DNA from: Streptomyces humidus
Lineage (GTDB): Bacteria > Actinomycetota > Actinomycetes > Streptomycetales > Streptomycetaceae
Length of the DNA stretch: 64,000 nt
Assembly (NCBI RefSeq): GCF_014649655.1
Contig: NZ_BMTL01000020.1
Location: 1-64,000, forward strand
Reading direction: 5' to 3'
Shown here: positions 26,187 to 35,121 of the stretch, in pieces
How positions within the stretch are numbered: position 1 is the stretch's first letter
How the letters are laid out: every line of letters starts with the position of its first letter
Made by a program: the position numbers and the translations under genes
The notes under the pieces: generated by a model
Database searches by the model: none
The model's input: the letters and a program-made list of their open reading frames with translations, nothing else
Told to the model about the DNA's origin: nothing

Positions 26187-26618
26187 ATGCCCCCCACACA
26201 CCCGCCCGACTTCGAGCACGCCATCCACACCGCGAACATCTGGCTGAAAGCGACGTCGGAAGCTCTGGGAACCGACGACCGCCACCTCGCCCACCGGGTG
26301 CTGCGCACCTGGCTGCACACACTCCGCGACCGGCTCACCGTCGACGTGGCCGCCAACTTCGCCGCACAACTCCCCGAACTGCTGCGGGGCATCTACTACG
26401 ACGGCTGGGACCCCAGCGCCGTACCGGTCAAGTACGACCGCGAAGGCTACGTCAACCGCTTCGTCCAGGAAGCCAAAGTCACGGCCGAAGAAGTCCCCCG
26501 GATCGCCCCAGCGGTCGCCGCCGTCGTACGCGAGCACGTCTCCCCCGGACAACTGGAGGCGGCGCTCAACCAGCTCCCGCACGACATCCGCGCGCTCCTC
26601 CTCCAGCCGACTGCCTGA
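26187..26618 (+). CDS. DUF2267 family protein
   Basis: 143 residues from ATG 26187 (GGAAGGGAAAGACCC ahead; the frame continues upstream without support). An all-helical small soluble protein with the family pattern: ANIWLKATSEALGT, AHRVLRTWLHTLRDRLTVD, AAQLPELLRGIYYDGWDPS, VREHVSPGQLEAALNQLP and DIRALL. DUF2267 proteins are frequent next to stress genes such as USPs and CBS proteins; biochemical function unknown. Confidence 0.85.
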   Translation: MPPTHPPDFEHAIHTANIWLKATSEALGTDDRHLAHRVLRTWLHTLRDRLTVDVAANFAAQLPELLRGIYYDGWDPSAVPVKYDREGYVNRFVQEAKVTAEEVPRIAPAVAAVVREHVSPGQLEAALNQLPHDIRALLLQPTA

Positions 26619-26817
26619 CCGGCTCCACGGGCTCGTCCGCGGTCGGCACGCAGGCGACGGCAGGGCGCGGGCCAGGGCCTGACGGTCACTCAGCATCGCA
26701 ACTGCCATGCACCGCTCACTCATCCGGCGCAACCCGTTGACCGCGCACGAAGTCAACGGGTCGGGGATCGCCATCGTGGCCATCCGCCACCACCGCCAAA
26801 CCGGACCACCTGCCCGC

Positions 26818-26842
26818 CCCGCCTGACAACACGTCAGGCGGG
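26818..26842 (+). terminator. Stem-loop terminator
   Basis: CCCGCCTGAC (26818-26827), loop AACAC, GTCAGGCGGG (26833-26842): a perfect 10-bp stem about 200 bp after the DUF2267 stop and just ahead of the next gene. No U-run, as common in high-GC actinomycetes. Confidence 0.6.
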
Positions 26843-26872
26843 CGGAACGCCGCTCGCACACGGAAGCACAAC

Positions 26873-27268
26873 ATGACCGGTATCTACGCACTGATCCGTC
26901 CGGACGGCGGATTGGAGTACCGCGACGGCGTCCCCGACCAGATGTGCAAGGACGCCGACTCACACCACGGAGCGCCGGCCGCCTTCCCCGTCCAGCGCCC
27001 TGCCTGGGGCGTTAACGGCCTGCACGGCCACGTCGCCGACACGTCCGCCCTGGATGGCGGCGCATATCCGCCGAACCGCGTTGCCGGCCCGCTCCTGGCC
27101 GCCCTCGGTGGCCCGGACCAGTACGTCTTCGGCAACCTGACCATCTGCGGCAGCCGAACCACTCCCGGCACCGGAGAAGCAATCCTGTGCGGCCTCACCG
27201 AAGCACAGCAGCGGCTCATCCATGACGTCCACGCCACCGTCTCCAAGGAAGCCGAAAGCGCCGGATAG
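26873..27268 (+). CDS. Small conserved hypothetical protein (MTGIYALI family)
   Basis: 131 residues starting MTGIYALIRPDGGLEYRDGV. No domain recognised. The central part contains PPNRVAGPLLAALGGPDQYV and FGNLTICG. A truncated relative with the same start (MTGTYALISPAGSPEFREGV) lies at 39792-40001 on the opposite strand, so this is a real protein family present twice in the island. Located right after a terminator, presumably with its own promoter. Function unknown. Confidence 0.6.
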   Translation: MTGIYALIRPDGGLEYRDGVPDQMCKDADSHHGAPAAFPVQRPAWGVNGLHGHVADTSALDGGAYPPNRVAGPLLAALGGPDQYVFGNLTICGSRTTPGTGEAILCGLTEAQQRLIHDVHATVSKEAESAG

Positions 27269-27445
27269 ATTCGGCTGACGCTGCTACGAGGCCCGACGCA
27301 CGCACTGGGTCGGCGTGGGATCCAAGTCCTCGCACAAGTCCGCGTCGTGGCGGCGGTAGGAGGCGGCATCCTGCGCTCCAGTGATCGATGGCCATCGAGG
27401 ACGCTGATTCCTGTATGGGAGAACTGCGGCGTTCCGCTACACACG

Positions 27446-28381
27446 TCAGGAGCGCATCAGCAGAGCGTCCAGGGGCTCGCTGTTGTGCAGGCGGTTGATG
27501 GCGTCGGCGAGCAGCGGGGCCACGGACCGTACCTGGAGCGGCAGCGCCTGCGTCTGCCCTGTGGCGAGCGTGTCCGTGACGAGCACGCGGCGGAGCGGGA
27601 GCTGTGCGAGCCGGTCCCGGGCGTCTCCCGCCAAGAGGCCATGGGTCGCGGCAACGGTGATGTCCGGAGCGGCCCCGCAGGAGAGCAGGACGCGCACCGC
27701 CGCTTCCACCGTCGCGCCCGTACTGATCATGTCATCCACGATGACCGTGGGCCGACCTGCGACATCACCGACCAGTTCCTCGGCCTGCACACGCGTGCCC
27801 GACTCGCGGGTCTTGCGCACCACGGCCACGGGGCGCCGCAGCAGGCAGGCGTAGTGCTCGGCCAATTTGACCGCCCCGAAATCGGGCGACACCACCACAG
27901 CCGTACCGGGTGTCTCCTCGGCAAGCACGGCAGCGATGGCCGGCACCGCCGTCAGCATCTCCACCGGCATGCCGCACATCGCCTCCAGCGCGGCGGTGTG
28001 CGGGTCCACCACGACCAGCCGGTCCGCACCCGCAGCCTCAAGTGCCTCGGTCACGACCCGGGCTCCCACCGGCTGGCCTGCCCGCGTCCGGCGGTCCTGC
28101 CGGGCATAGCCGAAGTACGGCACGACGGCGGTGAGTCGGTCGGCACCACCTCGGTGGCAGGCATCGAGCAGCAGGAGCAACTCGATCAGGTGCTCGTTCA
28201 CCGCAGGCCCCGTGGGCTGAACGACATACACGTCCTCGCCTTGCACCTGGCCGACATCGGGCCGCAGTTCACCATCCGGGAAGCGCTCCAGCTCGCAGGC
28301 CACCGGCGCAGTGCCCAGCGCCGCCGCGACAGCGTCGGCAAGCGCTCGATGAGCCGTACCCGCCACAACACCCACACTCAT
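27446..28381 (-). CDS. prs2: Ribose-phosphate pyrophosphokinase (PRPP synthetase paralogue)
   Basis: 311 residues from ATG 28381 with GAGGAGGCAGCG ahead; the frame to 28474 overruns into a capA remnant. Family motifs: FPDGELRPDV, YFGYARQDRRTRAGQPVG (ATP loop), VVVDPHTAALEAM, and the PRPP-binding VIVDDMISTGATVEAAVR. It would make PRPP from ribose 5-phosphate and ATP. Streptomyces has a housekeeping prs elsewhere, so this is probably an extra isoform. Together with the pyrH-like gene it gives the island a nucleotide-precursor flavour. Confidence 0.9.
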   Translation of the reverse strand: MSVGVVAGTAHRALADAVAAALGTAPVACELERFPDGELRPDVGQVQGEDVYVVQPTGPAVNEHLIELLLLLDACHRGGADRLTAVVPYFGYARQDRRTRAGQPVGARVVTEALEAAGADRLVVVDPHTAALEAMCGMPVEMLTAVPAIAAVLAEETPGTAVVVSPDFGAVKLAEHYACLLRRPVAVVRKTRESGTRVQAEELVGDVAGRPTVIVDDMISTGATVEAAVRVLLSCGAAPDITVAATHGLLAGDARDRLAQLPLRRVLVTDTLATGQTQALPLQVRSVAPLLADAINRLHNSEPLDALLMRS

Positions 28382-28494
28382 CGCTGCCTCCTCGCCCCGC
28401 CAGAGCCCGCCAGGATCGTGGGCATCGCTGGCCGCCTGCGGGTGGGACTTCTGGGTGCACCGCACCTTGAGCACCGCTGCGGCGAGAAAGACTC

Positions 28495-28555
28495 CGCTGA
28501 TCGACGCCCCGGCCCAGCGTCACGTCACCGCAGAGGAAGAGGGGGTGACCAGGCC
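28495..28555 (-). pseudogene. capA N-terminal scrap
   Basis: On the minus strand LFLCGDVTLGRGVDQ reads out, against LFLGGDVMLGRGVDQ at the start of the intact CapA gene (45174-46298). A small indel precedes it and similarity ends after about 20 codons. It lies directly upstream of prs2. Confidence 0.65.
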
Positions 28556-28681
28556 CTCGCGCATGGTCCCAGGCTAAGCGGTCAGGGCAGCGCCGTCCTC
28601 CGGTCACAGCGCCAGGAAGGCCCGGCGATACGCGCCAAAGCCCCTGTTCGCTGCGGGCACCAGTCGATCGTTGTTTACTGG

Positions 28682-28879
28682 CTATGAGCGGTGACCGGCA
28701 GGGCACACCGCCTCGACCGCGCAAAGGTGCTGATGTCGCAGTCCCGGACGCGGTCGGTGTGCCCGGACATGGCGCAGATGAACCGGGGTGCCCGTCACGG
28801 CCGCGCAGGCCACTGCCTGGCGAACGATCATGCCCGATCCGGAGCAAGCGCCTCCGTCGATCTCCAGCAGGGCGTTCAT
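28682..28879 (-). pseudogene. rtcA: RNA 3'-phosphate cyclase RtcA, N-terminal fragment
   Basis: About 65 codons: LLEIDGGACSGSGMIVRQAV, then ACAAVTGTPVHLRHVRAHRP and RPGLRHQHLCAVEAV. This aligns with the RtcA start (EIDGxxGEGGGQILRTALAL ... RPKPGLRxQHLTAV), but the glycine-rich loop is altered and the frame stops at 28682, leaving under a fifth of the enzyme. Non-functional remnant of an RNA-repair gene. A matching rtcB remnant lies at 44660-45046. Confidence 0.75.
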
Positions 28880-29006
28880 CAGGGCGTACTCCACACCTCT
28901 CTATACGTCTCGGTCCTGACCTCTCGGGGCGGCTTGGGGCGGTTCGACGCCCTGAGCGTTCTCAGCACGGTCCCTCGGGCGTCCGGCGTCCGCCGCCACA
29001 TCGTCG

Positions 29007-29987
29007 TCAGCCTGCCCACGCGGCCAGCGGCGTGCGGTGCTCCGGGGCACGCAGCTGCGCCATGGCCTGCTTCTCGAGCCGGCGCACCCGCGCGGGAGTC
29101 AGCCCCACCTGGTCGGCGGTCTGCTTCACCGTCCGCGGCCGTCCGTTGTGGAAGCCGTAGCGCAGGGTGAGGACCAGCGCCTCCTGCGGCTGCAACCTGC
29201 CCATCATCGCGTGGAGTTGCTCGGCGAGGGCGCGGTACTCCGCGACCTCCGGCGCCTGCAGCACCTCGGTGTCCACGATCAGGTCACCGACGACGGTATC
29301 GCCCGCCTCACCCACCGGGGTGTCGAGACTGATCGCCTGCTGGCCCACCTCGCGCAGCCGGGTCACCTTCTCGCCGGCAAAGCCGCTCTCGGCCGCCACC
29401 TCCTCCACGGTCGGCTCGCGGCCCAGCGCCAGCTGCAGCCGACGCTCCACCCTGCCGAGCTTGCCGAGATCCTCCACGACCTCGAGGGGCAGCCGTACCG
29501 TCCTGGCATGGCGGGCCAGGCCCCGCTCGATCGCCTGCCGGATCCACCACGTCGCGTAGGTCGAGAACGTGTAGCCCTTGGTGTAGTCGAACTTCTCCAC
29601 CGCCCTGATCAGGCCCAGGTTCCCCTCCTGGAGAACGTCCAGGAAGGGCAGGCCACGACGGCCGTAGCGTTTCCTGGCCATCGCGACGACCAGCCGCAGG
29701 TCGGCGCGGATCATATGGTCCTTGGCGTGCTGACCGTCGCGGGCCACTTCCTGAAGGTCACGACGCCTGCCAGCGAGGAGTTCCCGCCCGTCGGCGGCCT
29801 CGCGCGGCAGATGGTCGGCATACACCCCGGCCTCGATACGTTGGGCCAGGTCCACCTCTTCCGCGGCGCTGAGCAAGGGAGTGGAACCGATCTGCTTCAG
29901 GTACTGGCCCAGCAGGTCGGACGAGTCACCCGGCTCCACCGGCTCGGACCGGCGACGGGCCTCGACCACGCTGGTGTCCACCACCAT
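29007..29987 (-). CDS. RpoD-like (group 2) RNA polymerase sigma factor
   Basis: 326 residues from ATG 29987 (GGAGGG eight bases ahead). Region 1.2 (LLGQYLKQIGSTPLLSAAEE), region 2 with the RNAP-binding helix DVLQEGNLGLIRAVEKFD and TFSTYATWWIRQAIERGLA, region 3 (LGREPTVEEVAAESGF), and region 4 (LQPQEALVLTLRYGF, DQVGLTPARVRRLEKQAM) are all present. It lacks the long N-terminal region of HrdB, so it is an alternative HrdA/HrdD-like factor, likely non-essential and stress- or growth-phase-linked. No anti-sigma gene is adjacent. Confidence 0.9.
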   Translation of the reverse strand: MVVDTSVVEARRRSEPVEPGDSSDLLGQYLKQIGSTPLLSAAEEVDLAQRIEAGVYADHLPREAADGRELLAGRRRDLQEVARDGQHAKDHMIRADLRLVVAMARKRYGRRGLPFLDVLQEGNLGLIRAVEKFDYTKGYTFSTYATWWIRQAIERGLARHARTVRLPLEVVEDLGKLGRVERRLQLALGREPTVEEVAAESGFAGEKVTRLREVGQQAISLDTPVGEAGDTVVGDLIVDTEVLQAPEVAEYRALAEQLHAMMGRLQPQEALVLTLRYGFHNGRPRTVKQTADQVGLTPARVRRLEKQAMAQLRAPEHRTPLAAWAG

Positions 29988-30540
29988 GGCCATCACCCTC
30001 CACACGCACCCCGAGACGACTCCCCGCGGCGGAAGCCAGGGCGACCACGTCCTGGGTACCGTCCACGTCCAAGCTACGCGCGACGCACAGCCACGTCCCG
30101 TCGGCGACTCCTGCCCCGGGCAAACGCCCACCCGGCACGTCACCGCGCCACCAAATGCTGTCTCACCTGCGACAGGTCGACGGCCCCACGCGGTTCACCG
30201 CCCTACCTGCCGGCCCCTGGGCGGGCGAGCCGCAGCAACGAGCTCGTAGCCGATAGTGACGGCCAGGCGTCCGTCGGGCTTGCGCAGCAGCGTCAGCCCA
30301 GTCTCCTCTACATCTTGGCCAGGAGATCGTGGGAGTGTCGGCGTCCTACCGCCGCCATGCCGCGGATGGTTCGGTGTCCCGTCGGCCGTTCTCGTGGTTC
30401 GCGCGGCGGTGCTCACCGGGGCCGGCATACGGATCCTGGCGCTGGACACCAAAGACGCTCCGGCACGAGGTACAGGGGAAGCGCAGGGACCGTGCCGCTC
30501 CACCTGAGCACCCGCCTGTGACCGGAGCACGGGTCCAGCC
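29988..30540. other. 553-bp stretch without a recognised gene
   Basis: A minus-strand frame near 30195-30300 (LTLLRKPDGRLAVTIGYELV) looks protein-like but has no start, family or context; it may be a further gene scrap. Confidence 0.35.
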
Positions 30541-31869
30541 TCAGGCCGCCGCATGCGGAACCGGGGCCATGTGGTCGGTGAACCAGTCACGGGCCAGCTC
30601 GGTCACCTGCTCAAGGGCGCCGGGCTCCTCGAAGAGGTGGGTGGCGCCGGGAACCACCGCGAGCCGGCTCTCGCAGCGCAGCCGGGCCTGCGCATCGCGG
30701 TTGAGGCCGAGCACCAACTCGTCGTGGCCCCCGACGATCAGCAGCGTGGGCGCCGTCACCGCCGGCAGCCGTGGCCCGGCCAGGTCGGGCCTGCCGCCCC
30801 TGGAGACGACCGCGGCGATCCGCGCCCCCGGCTCGCCGGCCGCCCACAACGCGGCGGCCGCGCCGGTGCTCGCACCGAAGTACCCGACAGCCAGCCCCTG
30901 GGTCTCCGGCTGACCGCGCACCCAGCCGGTGGCGTCCGCCAGACGCCGGGCCAGCAGCCCGGTGTCGAACACGTTGGCCCGGTCGATCTCCTCCTCCTCG
31001 GTGAGCAGGTCGAACAGCAGGGTGCCCAGCCCGGCCCGGTTCAGCCCGGCCGCGACGAACCGGTTACGGGGGCTGTGCCGGCTGCTGCCGCTGCCGTGCG
31101 CGAACAGCACGACTCCGGTCGCACCCTCGGGCACCGTCAACTGCCCACGCAGCACGGTCGCACCGGCCTGCACGTCCGCCTCCCGGTCCTCGGGCACGGC
31201 GTGATGCGACTCAGTCCGTCGGGTGCTCACCGGTCGGGCCATGGCCTCTTCCAGACAGGCGACGACCTCATGGTCGTCGGTCTGGGAGAAGTCGGCGTAG
31301 AACTCTCCGATCGCATAGAAGATCCGCGGGGTATGCAGGCATACCAGTTCGTCGGCGTCCCCGCCCAGTCGAGCGGTCCAGTCGTGCGGCGCCACAGGGA
31401 CCGCCAGCACGATCCGTGCCGCTCCCCTGGCACGGGCGATCCGGCAGGCCGCGCGCGCCGTCGACCCCGTGGCCACCCCGTCGTCGACCACCAACACCGT
31501 GCGGCCCTTCAAGCCGACCGGTTCCCGCCCTTCCCGGTACCGCCGGGCGCGGCTCTGAAGCACTTCCCGCTCACGGGCCTCGACTTCGGCCAGTTCATCC
31601 GGGGTGATACGCGCGGTGCGCACCACGTCGTCGTTGATCACGCGTACGCCGCCCTCCCCGATCGCTCCCATCCCCAGCTCCGGCTGGAAGGGCACGCCCA
31701 GCTTCCGCACCAGGCAGACATCCAGCGGTGCGCCGAGCGCCTCGGCGACCTCTGCGGCGACCGGAACCCCTCCACGGGGCAAACCCAGCACCACCACCTC
31801 AGCCCCCTTGAGGTGCTCCAGCCGGGCGGCCAGTTGCCGGCCGGCATCACGACGATCCATGTAGAACAC
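30541..31869 (-). CDS. Phosphoribosyltransferase-hydrolase fusion protein
   Basis: 442 residues from GTG 31869 (AAGGAGG seven bases ahead). Residues ~1-215 are a type I phosphoribosyltransferase: VVLGLPRGGVPVAAEVAEAL, LDVCLVRKLGVPFQPELGMG and the PRPP loop VLVVDDGVATGSTARAA. Residues ~235-435 are an alpha/beta hydrolase of the dienelactone-hydrolase type with nucleophile elbow GYFGASTGAAAAL (Ser), acid GGHDELV and ATHLFEEPG (His). The same fusion is known as Rv0571c of the mycobacterial DosR regulon; substrate not established. It is divergent from the CBS gene and probably shares a control region with it. Confidence 0.88.
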   Translation of the reverse strand: MFYMDRRDAGRQLAARLEHLKGAEVVVLGLPRGGVPVAAEVAEALGAPLDVCLVRKLGVPFQPELGMGAIGEGGVRVINDDVVRTARITPDELAEVEAREREVLQSRARRYREGREPVGLKGRTVLVVDDGVATGSTARAACRIARARGAARIVLAVPVAPHDWTARLGGDADELVCLHTPRIFYAIGEFYADFSQTDDHEVVACLEEAMARPVSTRRTESHHAVPEDREADVQAGATVLRGQLTVPEGATGVVLFAHGSGSSRHSPRNRFVAAGLNRAGLGTLLFDLLTEEEEIDRANVFDTGLLARRLADATGWVRGQPETQGLAVGYFGASTGAAAALWAAGEPGARIAAVVSRGGRPDLAGPRLPAVTAPTLLIVGGHDELVLGLNRDAQARLRCESRLAVVPGATHLFEEPGALEQVTELARDWFTDHMAPVPHAAA

Positions 31870-32134
31870 GATCCGACCTCCTTGTCCAGGACGAACACGG
31901 TGGGCGACGCGTGCGCCCCGTACCTCCATCCTCGCCCCCGCAGAGAACAGATGCGCACGGCAGCGAGACGCACCCCGGCCTCGCCTCGGATGCGGGGTGC
32001 AACGACCCGCGTGAGGATGGAGTACAGCTCAGGGCATCAGGAGGCGATCACGCGATCGGGCCGCGTGGCCAGCTTTCGCAAGCCAATCCAAGCCGTTCCG
32101 AGCCGACCCGATTCCCTGTCTTGAGGAGGCTTCC

Positions 32135-32560
32135 ATGACCAGTGCACGAGACGTCATGCACACCGGGGCCGAGTGCGTGGGCGAGCACGAGACGCTGGAC
32201 GCCGCAGCGCGCCGCATGCGGGACCTGGATGTGGGGGCGCTGCCGATCTGCGGTGACGACAACAAGCTGCATGGGATCATCACCGACCGGGACATCGTGG
32301 TGAAATGCCTGGCCGCCGACAGCGACCCGAAGAAGATGACCACGGGTGAACTGGCCCGGGGAAAGCCGTTCACGGCAACGGCGGACACGGACATCAAACA
32401 CGTCCTGGAGACGATGGAGGAGCACCAGATCCGCCGACTGCCCATCGTCGACGAGGACAAGCAGCTGGTCGGCATGATCAGCGAAGCCGACCTGGCCCGC
32501 AACCTCCCCGACAAGGAGGTGGGCCGATTCGTCGAGGCCGTGGTGGCACGCAGCGTCTGA
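32135..32560 (+). CDS. Paired CBS-domain protein
   Basis: 141 residues from ATG 32135 with TTGAGGAGGCTTCC ahead. Two CBS motifs fill the chain: SARDVMHTGAECVGEHETLD and GALPICGDDNKLHGIITDRD (first), then KHVLETMEEHQIRRLPIVDE and LVGMISEADLA (second). Stand-alone CBS pairs bind adenine nucleotides and sense energy state. In length and layout it resembles Rv2626c, the mycobacterial dormancy protein. It faces the PRTase-hydrolase fusion across a 265-bp divergent region. Confidence 0.9.
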   Translation: MTSARDVMHTGAECVGEHETLDAAARRMRDLDVGALPICGDDNKLHGIITDRDIVVKCLAADSDPKKMTTGELARGKPFTATADTDIKHVLETMEEHQIRRLPIVDEDKQLVGMISEADLARNLPDKEVGRFVEAVVARSV

Positions 32561-32834
32561 CCAGCCGCTGCCGGAGGACGTCCCGACGAAGGACAGACGG
32601 TCCGCGGCGCGTGAATCGATCGTACGGACGGCCCGCACTGGCCGCGGGGGTGGACATGCCCCCGGAGAAGTACCGACGAGGTGCCGCGTGACTGTGCGGT
32701 CGACGGCACCTGGCCGCACGCCGGTCTCGCCGACGCCGCCTGTGTTGGCGCCCTCTGGCCTCCGCGGGGGCGACCTCCTCTGTCCGGAGGGCTGACGTGC
32801 GCTCGGGGCCGACGGGTTCTACCGTCGCGGTTGG

Positions 32835-33728
32835 TCAGGGCGTCCCGTTCCCGGCAGGGTGCGGCACGATGACGACCGGGCAGGGTGCATGGTGCATGAG
32901 GCCCTGGCTGACCGAGCCGAGCAGCAGTCCGGAGAATCCGCCCAGCCCGCGGCTGCCCGCCACCAGCAGCACCGCCCACTGGGCCGCGTCGCTGAGCACC
33001 CGTACCGGGTGGCCGCGGATCACCGCGTGCCGGAGTTCGACCTGGGGGTACTTCTCCTGCCAGCCTGCCGTGGACTCCGCCAGTACCCGCCGTGCCTCGT
33101 CCTGCGCGTCCTCCAAAGCCAAGTCGCGGAGGTGGGGCGGCTGCCAGGCCGACACCGCGATCACGCGGGCTTCGCGGAAGGCAGCCTCCTCGAAGGCGAA
33201 CCGCACCGCCTCCATCGACACGGCCGAACCGTCCACCCCCACCACGACCTGGGGCGGAGCGTGCGACACGAGCTCCGGCTCGCGGACCACGACGACCGGG
33301 CACGGTGCGTGCGTGACCAGCGGCTGCCCCACCGCCTCGCGACTGAACAGATCCCGCACGATGCCGCGGTGGCGCGAGCCGATCACCACCATGGCGCTGC
33401 CCGGTGCCCGGGCCCGCAAGACGTCCGCCGGAGAGCCGTCGGCAAGCTCGGCGAGCACGGTGAGCCCCGGATGCCGTCCAACGGCAAAGTCCCGCGCCTC
33501 CTCCAGCACCGTCGCGTAGACGGTACGGACCGCCGGGCCCCACGACGTCCACAACGACGTCAGCTCGGCTGAGCTTTCCTCCAGCCCTGGCACGTCAACG
33601 GCGAGCACCACATGCAGCGGCAGACGCCGAAGCGCCGCCTCGTCCGCCGCCCAGGCCAGAGCCAGCCTGGCGCCCGGCGTGGCATCCACCCCGACGACAA
33701 CCGCCCCTCGCGCACGCGACGTGCTCAC
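32835..33728 (-). CDS. Universal stress protein, two tandem USP domains
   Basis: 297 residues with two USP domains (~8-145 and ~158-290). Each begins with a VVGVD strand (VVVGVDATPGARLALAWA; VVGVDGSAVSMEAVRFAFEE) and has an ATP-loop motif G-x2-G-x9-G-S/T (GSRHRGIVRDLFSREAVGQP; GSRGLGGFSGLLLGSVSQGL). The second loop is canonical; the first has A-V-G-Q in place of G-S/T. Tandem USPs of this kind abound in actinobacterial dormancy regulons (Rv2623, Rv1996 types). Single gene, no operon partner. Confidence 0.92.
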   Translation of the reverse strand: MSTSRARGAVVVGVDATPGARLALAWAADEAALRRLPLHVVLAVDVPGLEESSAELTSLWTSWGPAVRTVYATVLEEARDFAVGRHPGLTVLAELADGSPADVLRARAPGSAMVVIGSRHRGIVRDLFSREAVGQPLVTHAPCPVVVVREPELVSHAPPQVVVGVDGSAVSMEAVRFAFEEAAFREARVIAVSAWQPPHLRDLALEDAQDEARRVLAESTAGWQEKYPQVELRHAVIRGHPVRVLSDAAQWAVLLVAGSRGLGGFSGLLLGSVSQGLMHHAPCPVVIVPHPAGNGTP

Positions 33729-33904
33729 GCTTCCGCTCCATTCTCAGCTCATGCACCGGCCGTTCGGGCATCCGTCCACGTGGTCTGGCATCCCGAAGTT
33801 GCGACACCCACAGCGGACGGCGCCCGTCCTGGACGGCGACCAGCCGCCCTGGAGCGTCCAGAGGGTCCTGCCGGTTGGGAACGCCTCTTGTCCGGTCGGT
33901 GACG

Positions 33905-34034
33905 GGACGTCCTCGACGGACTGCTGCGGGAGTACGACGACGGTCGGGCCGCCTTCGAACTGTGGAAGGCCGCCATCGCAGCTGGGGGACCCGACAACGT
34001 CACGCTCGCCGTGGTACGGATCGCGGACCAATGA
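33905..34034 (+). pseudogene. PP2C-type phosphatase, C-terminal scrap
   Basis: About 43 codons: LDGLLREYDDGRAAFELWKA, then AIAAGGPDNVTLAVVRIADQ and TGA at 34032. The GGPDNVT segment is the conserved last acidic metal-site motif of PP2C Ser/Thr phosphatases. The rest of the gene is absent here; an N-terminal PP2C fragment on the same strand lies 3.3 kb downstream (37362-37608). Confidence 0.65.
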
Positions 34035-34136
34035 CCACCCGTCGGCCCGGACGCTTCACTCATGCGGGAGCAAAGGTCAGTGAAGCCCCGCCGAACCTGC
34101 GGCCACAGAGCCGCGTGGGGCAGACAACAGGGGCCT

Positions 34137-34166
34137 CTCGAACCCTGGCCGACGCCAGGGTTCGAG
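34137..34166. terminator. Stem-loop terminator
   Basis: CTCGAACCCTGGC, loop CGAC, GCCAGGGTTCGAG: a perfect 13-bp stem with 4-nt loop. It sits between the PP2C scrap and the 3' end of the minus-strand USP gene at 34300 and could serve both. Confidence 0.65.
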
Positions 34167-34299
34167 CGCCTGCCGTGCACGGGCGCGGGCACGCCGCCAC
34201 CCGGCAGTCCGGCGCCCGCGGCAGCCCGTAGGACGGCTTGGGCGGGACTGTCGTTCAGCGCCACCGCCATGCCGCCTTGCGCGTCCGAGGCGGGCAGTG

Positions 34300-35121
34300 T
34301 CACGACCGGGCCGGTTGCGTGCGCGGACGGATAACCGCCATGGGACACAGGGAGTACTGGAGAAGGGCGTGGCTGACCGAGCCGAGGGCCAGCCCGCGGA
34401 AGCCGCCGCGACCGCGGGAGCCGACGACCAGCAGGTCGGACCGGTCGGAGGCACGGGCCAGGGCGAGAACCGGGGATTCGTGTGCCAACTCCTCCACGAC
34501 CTCCACATCCGGATGATCCTGGCGCAGCGGAGCAAGCCACTCCTGCAGCGCACGCCGGTGTTCCGCGTCGATCTCGTCCTGGGCAAGACTGACCGGCGCG
34601 GGCCCTCCGGAGGGACTCCAGGCGTACAGTGCCTGAAGCTGTGCACCGCGCAAGGATGCCTCCTTGAAGGCGTACTCCAGAGCGGCCTGGGAGTGAGCCG
34701 AACCGTCGGCACCGACGGTGACGCGGCCCTGGTCGAGAGGAACGTGGTTGACGACGACCACCGGGCTCGCGGCATGTCCGACGACCTGCAGGGCGACCGA
34801 ACCGAGCATCACGGTCCCGAAGCTTCCTCTGCCCTTGGCACCCAGAGCCACGGTGTGCGCCCGCTCGGACTCGGAGAGGAATGCGGCCGCCGGCGTGCCG
34901 TCGAACTCGGCAGAGATCACCTCCAGCTCGGGGTGGGCTTGCTTGGCAATCGCGGTGGCCTCACTCATGATCCGGGAATCCGGCACGGGACCGGGCTCGA
35001 GGGACAGCACGTGGACAATGCGCAGTGGGCAATGGTGCAGTGATGCCTCTTGCGCAGCCCACAGCAGAGCCCGCAGGCTGCGCCCGGAGCCGTCGACCCC
35101 GACCACGATCGGATCAGTCAT
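34300..35121 (-). CDS. Universal stress protein, two tandem USP domains
   Basis: 273 residues from ATG 35121 (GGGAGAGGCG ahead; the longer frame is unsupported). Domain 1 starts PIVVGVDGSGRSLRALLWAA and has ALGAKGRGSFGTVMLGSVAL; domain 2 starts VTVGADGSAHSQAALEYAFK and has the full ATP-loop GSRGRGGFRGLALGSVSHAL. Both loops keep the glycine/serine pattern, so it probably binds ATP. Second of three USPs in the island. Expression is probably stress- or hypoxia-linked by analogy only. Confidence 0.92.
   Translation of the reverse strand: MTDPIVVGVDGSGRSLRALLWAAQEASLHHCPLRIVHVLSLEPGPVPDSRIMSEATAIAKQAHPELEVISAEFDGTPAAAFLSESERAHTVALGAKGRGSFGTVMLGSVALQVVGHAASPVVVVNHVPLDQGRVTVGADGSAHSQAALEYAFKEASLRGAQLQALYAWSPSGGPAPVSLAQDEIDAEHRRALQEWLAPLRQDHPDVEVVEELAHESPVLALARASDRSDLLVVGSRGRGGFRGLALGSVSHALLQYSLCPMAVIRPRTQPARS

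Noticed and set aside
30195..30590. Minus-strand frame with a protein-like stretch
   Set aside because: No start, ribosome site or family; kept only as a note in the non-coding entry.
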